Positions 60,515-64,000 of a stretch of 64,000 bases of DNA are shown here, piece by piece. How positions within the stretch are numbered: the first letter of the stretch is position 1; every line of letters begins with the position of its first letter. The stretch is from Isoetes taiwanensis (taxonomy: Eukaryota; Streptophyta; Lycopodiopsida; Isoetales; Isoetaceae): the NCBI GenBank assembly GCA_021234155.1, contig JAJEKV010000494.1:105999-169998 (forward strand), written 5' to 3'. Below the pieces are notes generated by a model. That model saw only the letters and a program-made list of their open reading frames with translations. It ran no database searches and was not told the DNA's origin. The translations under genes were made by a program, and so were the position numbers.

Positions 60515-61608
60515 TCAAGGGTATTCCTTGCGGATGCGACAGCGCATGAAATATATATCCTTGGGCATCAAAGTCACCCTCTTGGCGTGGATGCTTGAGA
60601 GGTTCCCTTCCTCAAACAAGCTGGGTGAGCTCGGCCTCGGTGGCTACTTGCAACACAGGAGTTGTGGCGGCGTCACTCGTAGTGGGTGTGGCTAGCGCAT
60701 CACCTCCCGCATGAGTGGCTCAAAAGGTGCCTTCCTAATCAGGAGATTAGTGCCTTTGTTGAAAGTGTCTAATCTCGGGGGAAGACTGGGGTGTACGAGA
60801 GTTAGGCCCATGGTGGACCTTCTTTGGCTTCTCGGGCTGTGGCGGCGGCTTGAAATTTTGGTTCTTTGGCGGCCGGCCTCCCTCCCGCGGTCTTATTTGG
60901 GCGTTTTGCGGCGGTACCAATCATTATACCTCGTCCCGCAAGCGAAGGTATTCTTGGTATGCCTTGGGCGGCGCCGGTAGAGGCAGTCCTCCTTCAAAGC
61001 GAAGGCCCCTTCGCCCATATACCTTCTTTACCACCTTAGGTGGCAGGGCCCTGCTTGGGTAAGGTGGTCTTGGGTCCGCCCTTCCCTGCTCATCTTCTTC
61101 CTCTGCTCTTCTTCCTCCTGCTCCTCTTCTTCCCCGTGCTCCTCCTCCTGCGGGGAGGCTCCTCTATCCGCGACGGTTCGGCGGGGACCGTCGTTTCTTC
61201 TCTTCGTCCTCCGCTCCTGCCGCCGCAGCTCCTCCTCGCGCTCCCTCTTCCTCCTTGCGGCCCTCTCTTCTGGCCACTCCGCAACCTTCTCCTTGCCCTT
61301 CTTCCTTGGCGCCAGAAGGCCAGCCGTCCACTGTTCTTTGGACACGCTCTTCCTCTGCTCTTCCCGCCCGATTGTGCGTGGCCCCGAAGTGGCGAGAGTC
61401 GTCGGTTCTTTGCGTTCCTGCCGACGAGGGGCTGCTCTCGGCATCGTGATAGGTGCCGTCGCTGCTGCTGCTGGTGGGGGGAAGCTCCTCTTCCCCCTTC
61501 TTGGGTCGGAGGTGCTCCGGGATCTTCTTCACATGGCGTCCCGCTGCTAGGTTCGCCATCGAGGTGTGGCGCTGTCTGGCTTCTGTAGGTTTGTTTGGTT
61601 CTTGCCAT
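60515..61608 (-). CDS. Histone H3-like protein encoded by the gypsy element
   Basis: The ATG at 61608 starts [17 protein letters not shown]; its first seven residues equal histone H3. A long charged tail follows ([40 protein letters not shown]; an acidic [10 protein letters not shown] run; Pro/Lys-rich [13 protein letters not shown]). The C-terminus is an H3 histone fold: PEIRHF (60776), [20 protein letters not shown] (60760-60701) against H3 [33 protein letters not shown] (60656-60618) against [33 protein letters not shown] (60613-60554) against [20 protein letters not shown]; end RIRKEYP, stop TGA 60517-60515. Total about 360 residues, against 135 for H3. At least five single-base shifts break the frame. 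It lies about 550 bases after the primer site and runs in the element's direction. The H3 fold is firm. Whether it enters nucleosomes is unknown. Confidence 0.85.
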
Positions 61609-62156
61609 ACTTAGCGGTCTAAGCGGGTGGGGATAGGCTGGTCAAGAGAGAGAAGGTGGAGGAAAGTTTGGAGGAAAAATGAGGTGTCGAGGAGATATTT
61701 AAAAGGAGGGTCCACGAGAATATTCTCCTACCATAATTACCCTATTTATTAGCCCCCTTATTAATTACAAGATATTTAGTACTTATTTAATTATTAATGT
61801 ATATGTTAAATCCATATTAATTGATATTATACTTGAATTTCGAATTTTTTTCTAATGGTTGAAGTGCAATCTATGAATTTCGCCATTTTTCACTGGGTCT
61901 CGATTGGCATGATTCTTGACCCATTTTAGGTGAAATTTGATGCAGATGCATGATTTTCACTCAAATTTACTAGAAGGTGCGTTTGACTCACTCAAACCTT
62001 CGTCTAACACTTAACCTAAGTCGACCCACTACCTAGGGAAAATTTTTCCCCATTTTTGGCGGTTCGATGGTGGAAATGTTTATTTCACACCCTATAGGCC
62101 TGTTAGACTACTTCATGGTTATGGTCGGTGCTAGTTCTTGGTCAACCAAGAACATT
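61609..62156 (-). other. Leader between primer site and H3-like frame
   Basis: About 550 bases with no frame of note, partly AT-rich (61735-61860). It would be the untranslated leader and packaging region. Confidence 0.5.
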
Positions 62157-62168
62157 GCTCTGATACCA
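62157..62168 (-). other. Gypsy primer-binding site
   Basis: TGGTATCAGAGC on the minus strand, one base from the LTR end, complementary to initiator tRNA-Met. It fixes the element's orientation. Confidence 0.92.
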
Positions 62169-62169
62169 T

Positions 62170-63803
62170 TGTGGCGGCTCCACTGCTAAACATCACGGTA
62201 GCCCGGTAGGTATATACGGCGAGGAAATCCCCATCCGGCTCAACAACCGCATGGGCCCGCCGTCTACCCACTCACGAGGTGACTCTTAGTGGGGGGAGGG
62301 ATTCTGAAGGTGTCTTCTTGGCGCCCTTCCCCTATGGGCTCCTATAACGGTGAGGCGATAACGCGTCGAGAACTAGCATAAAACATATACAAATACTACC
62401 TCGGAGGGTAGTGCATGCACACATAAACCAATGCAAAGATGATAATCACAAACCATAAAGCAGGAGGCTCCTACCCGGCTCGGACTTCGTAAGGAGGGGT
62501 GGCCCGGCAGGCTAGGCCTCAAGATAGAAGCGGACCGAGTCATGGCAATGGCGGTGGCATAGAACAATGGCTAGGGTTGACCACTCCATCCGCCCCTCAC
62601 ATTGCATACTGCGGATGGGCTAGATCGGGCTCGGCGGGACTCTAGCCTTGGGATCGCAATCCCATGGCATCACCCGCCGGGACTACTCGGGTTGCATCTC
62701 CACGGTCGATGAGGCGGGAAGGGTTGCATCTCCCCTTCGGGGGTCTAGAGGTGCGTGGGCGGCTAGAGAATCGTGGCGACACCGCGATTCGTGCCCGTGA
62801 ACCCCCAAAGCGAGAGCCAAGCCAACGCTTGCAGCTCTCGAGGAGGCGAGGGGCAACACCATTGCCCGGGAGGTGTCGGACCCATGCTCGGCCCCCGCAG
62901 TGGCCAGACCATAAGCCTAGCCCACTATGGGATCCCCGAAGCCCCCTTTCGGCGGGGATCCTCCCTCCACTTTCCCTCTAGCCCGTTATCTGGTGCTTGG
63001 AGTCATATCATAGCCTCAATAGCACGGTGGGCTCCTATGCACGAGGCGCATCTAATAGGAACTAAGGGATCTACTCTAGGGCATACTACATATGGCCCTA
63101 GGTCTCTACCCCCTTCCCAATACAAGAGGGCAAACATGATCAACCAACATCACATAATCATCATATCCTAAGAATGATCATAAGAAGAACATCTTAACCT
63201 AATCATACAATCTAACTAATGGTTAGGGTTCATTGATTAGGGTTCAAGATGTTGAATCTGAGTTCTAGGATGGCTCTACTCTAGATACAAGATACTAGCA
63301 TATACGGAATGCTAATTCGGATAAGCTATCACAACTACTATCCTACATACCTGCTCACGAAGCTCTCCCCTCGGTCAGGTGTGCCTCCATGGTCTTGACT
63401 CACGTGATCTTTGCTCTTACTCCAAGAGCGAGGTCTACCTGCTTTGGGCTTCTTTGCACCGAGTCTATGCTCTGACAAGCGATGTTGAAAGCGGGGTTTT
63501 GAGCAGTGGGTGAGTCTCTAGGTGCTAGGGCTGGAAAGAGGCCTAGGGTTAGGGTTTAGGCCTATATGAGCTAGGTCCACCTAGGATGCTGCGTGGCACC
63601 AATCGGGTGAGTCGTGTGGCGGGTGCCCAATAGGTTAAGGCCCGCGTGGATAATGGTCTAAACCTATGGTTGGCTAAGTTATGAGAATAACTTGGCCATG
63701 CCCCCTAGTGCCACCACTTATGGTATACAAGGCTATGAATGATAGACTTGTATAGTCAATGAGATCGAGGAATATCATTATTTATAGCGTATATTCCCTG
63801 GAC
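62170..63803 (-). repeat. 5' LTR of the gypsy element
   Basis: 1634 bases, ending GGAGCCGCCACA at the primer site. It is uninterrupted and serves as the reference for the split copy at 41401-52328. At its outer end it matches the partner up to TTCCCTGGAC (63803), then diverges; the last 7-8 bases (CGTCACA in the partner) are missing. Confidence 0.88.
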
Positions 63804-64000
63804 AAATCCGGTAGATTAACTTTCAGTCAATAACTCAATATAATCATAAACTGTTGATGGTTATACTTAGGCACAATGACATATTCAACAAACTTGGACT
63901 TATTAGGGTTTAATAAGATAACACTTCATAGACCATTATAAGAAAATATATATTATTTAATTCCCTTTTATTGTTATAATGTTTATGAGTTTTAATTATA
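63804..64000. other. AT-rich flank, no gene
   Basis: Unique-looking AT-rich sequence beyond the LTR. No exon of the interrupted host gene is recognisable here. Confidence 0.4.

Larger units (their letters stand above)
41401..63803 (-). mobile_element. Large gypsy chromovirus with an H3-like frame, interrupted by a DNA transposon
   Basis: The minus-strand order is 5' LTR (63803-62170), initiator-Met primer site, a histone H3-like frame, an unknown frame, gag, protease, RT, RNase H, integrase and chromodomain-like end, polypurine tract, and 3' LTR (52328-41401, split by a 9.27-kb DNA transposon). The internal region is about 9.8 kb, which is long for the family. The coding is broken by many small indels. 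No target-site duplication can be confirmed, because the outer end at 63803 lacks the last 7-8 LTR bases. Confidence 0.85.

Noticed and set aside
61040-61588. 182-codon plus-strand frame, Leu/Pro/Arg-rich
   Set aside because: It is the antisense of the charged tail of the H3-like frame.

Overview
This window is nuclear DNA of a land plant with a large, repeat-rich genome. The evidence is an intron-containing gene for a plastid-targeted GrpE cochaperone, plant-type copia, gypsy and LINE retrotransposons with initiator-Met-tRNA primer sites (TGGTATCAGAGC), a tRNA-Ala-like locus and telobox-like motifs. A fern, gymnosperm or similar large-genome lineage is my inference; the sequence does not settle the species. 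Coding copies carry many single-base indels, in the elements and also once in the GrpE gene. The assembly may therefore be noisy, or the copies decayed.

Layout. 1-7.8 kb: a polypyrimidine tract between direct repeats, a compact non-autonomous LTR element (3802-6553) and small tandem repeats. 7.8-9.4 kb: the GrpE gene on the minus strand. 10.9-14.5 kb: a possible LINE tail, a tRNA-Ala-like sequence and a LINE 3' fragment. 14.5-20.6 kb: T-rich DNA and one unidentified candidate gene behind telobox-like motifs. 20.6-35.3 kb: decayed gypsy copies (20640-25332 plus, 29045-29625 minus, 30280-34677 plus), the last one running into a 200-bp satellite.

35.4-64 kb is a nest of insertions. A host gene on the minus strand (exons at 41314-41142, 41058-40846 and 35752-35375; it resembles a Treslin/SLD3-type replication factor) has a 4966-bp copia element in one intron. 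Directly upstream lies a large gypsy chromovirus on the minus strand (41401-63803). A 9.3-kb two-gene DNA transposon (41907-51178) sits inside that element's 3' LTR.

The most striking observation is in the gypsy element. Between its primer-binding site and gag it carries a reading frame in the element's own direction (61608-60515). This frame starts with the first residues of histone H3 (MARTKQT), continues through a long charged tail, and ends in a recognisable H3 histone fold (RKAPF, a [13 protein letters not shown] helix, [13 protein letters not shown]). The same element ends pol with a chromodomain-like module. A retrotransposon coding for its own H3-like protein is, as far as I know, not a standard arrangement. 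The second point of interest is the nested DNA transposon: an RNase-H-like transposase with an unusual motif set, a convergent coiled-coil/NLS gene, and arrays of TGTACAT palindromes.
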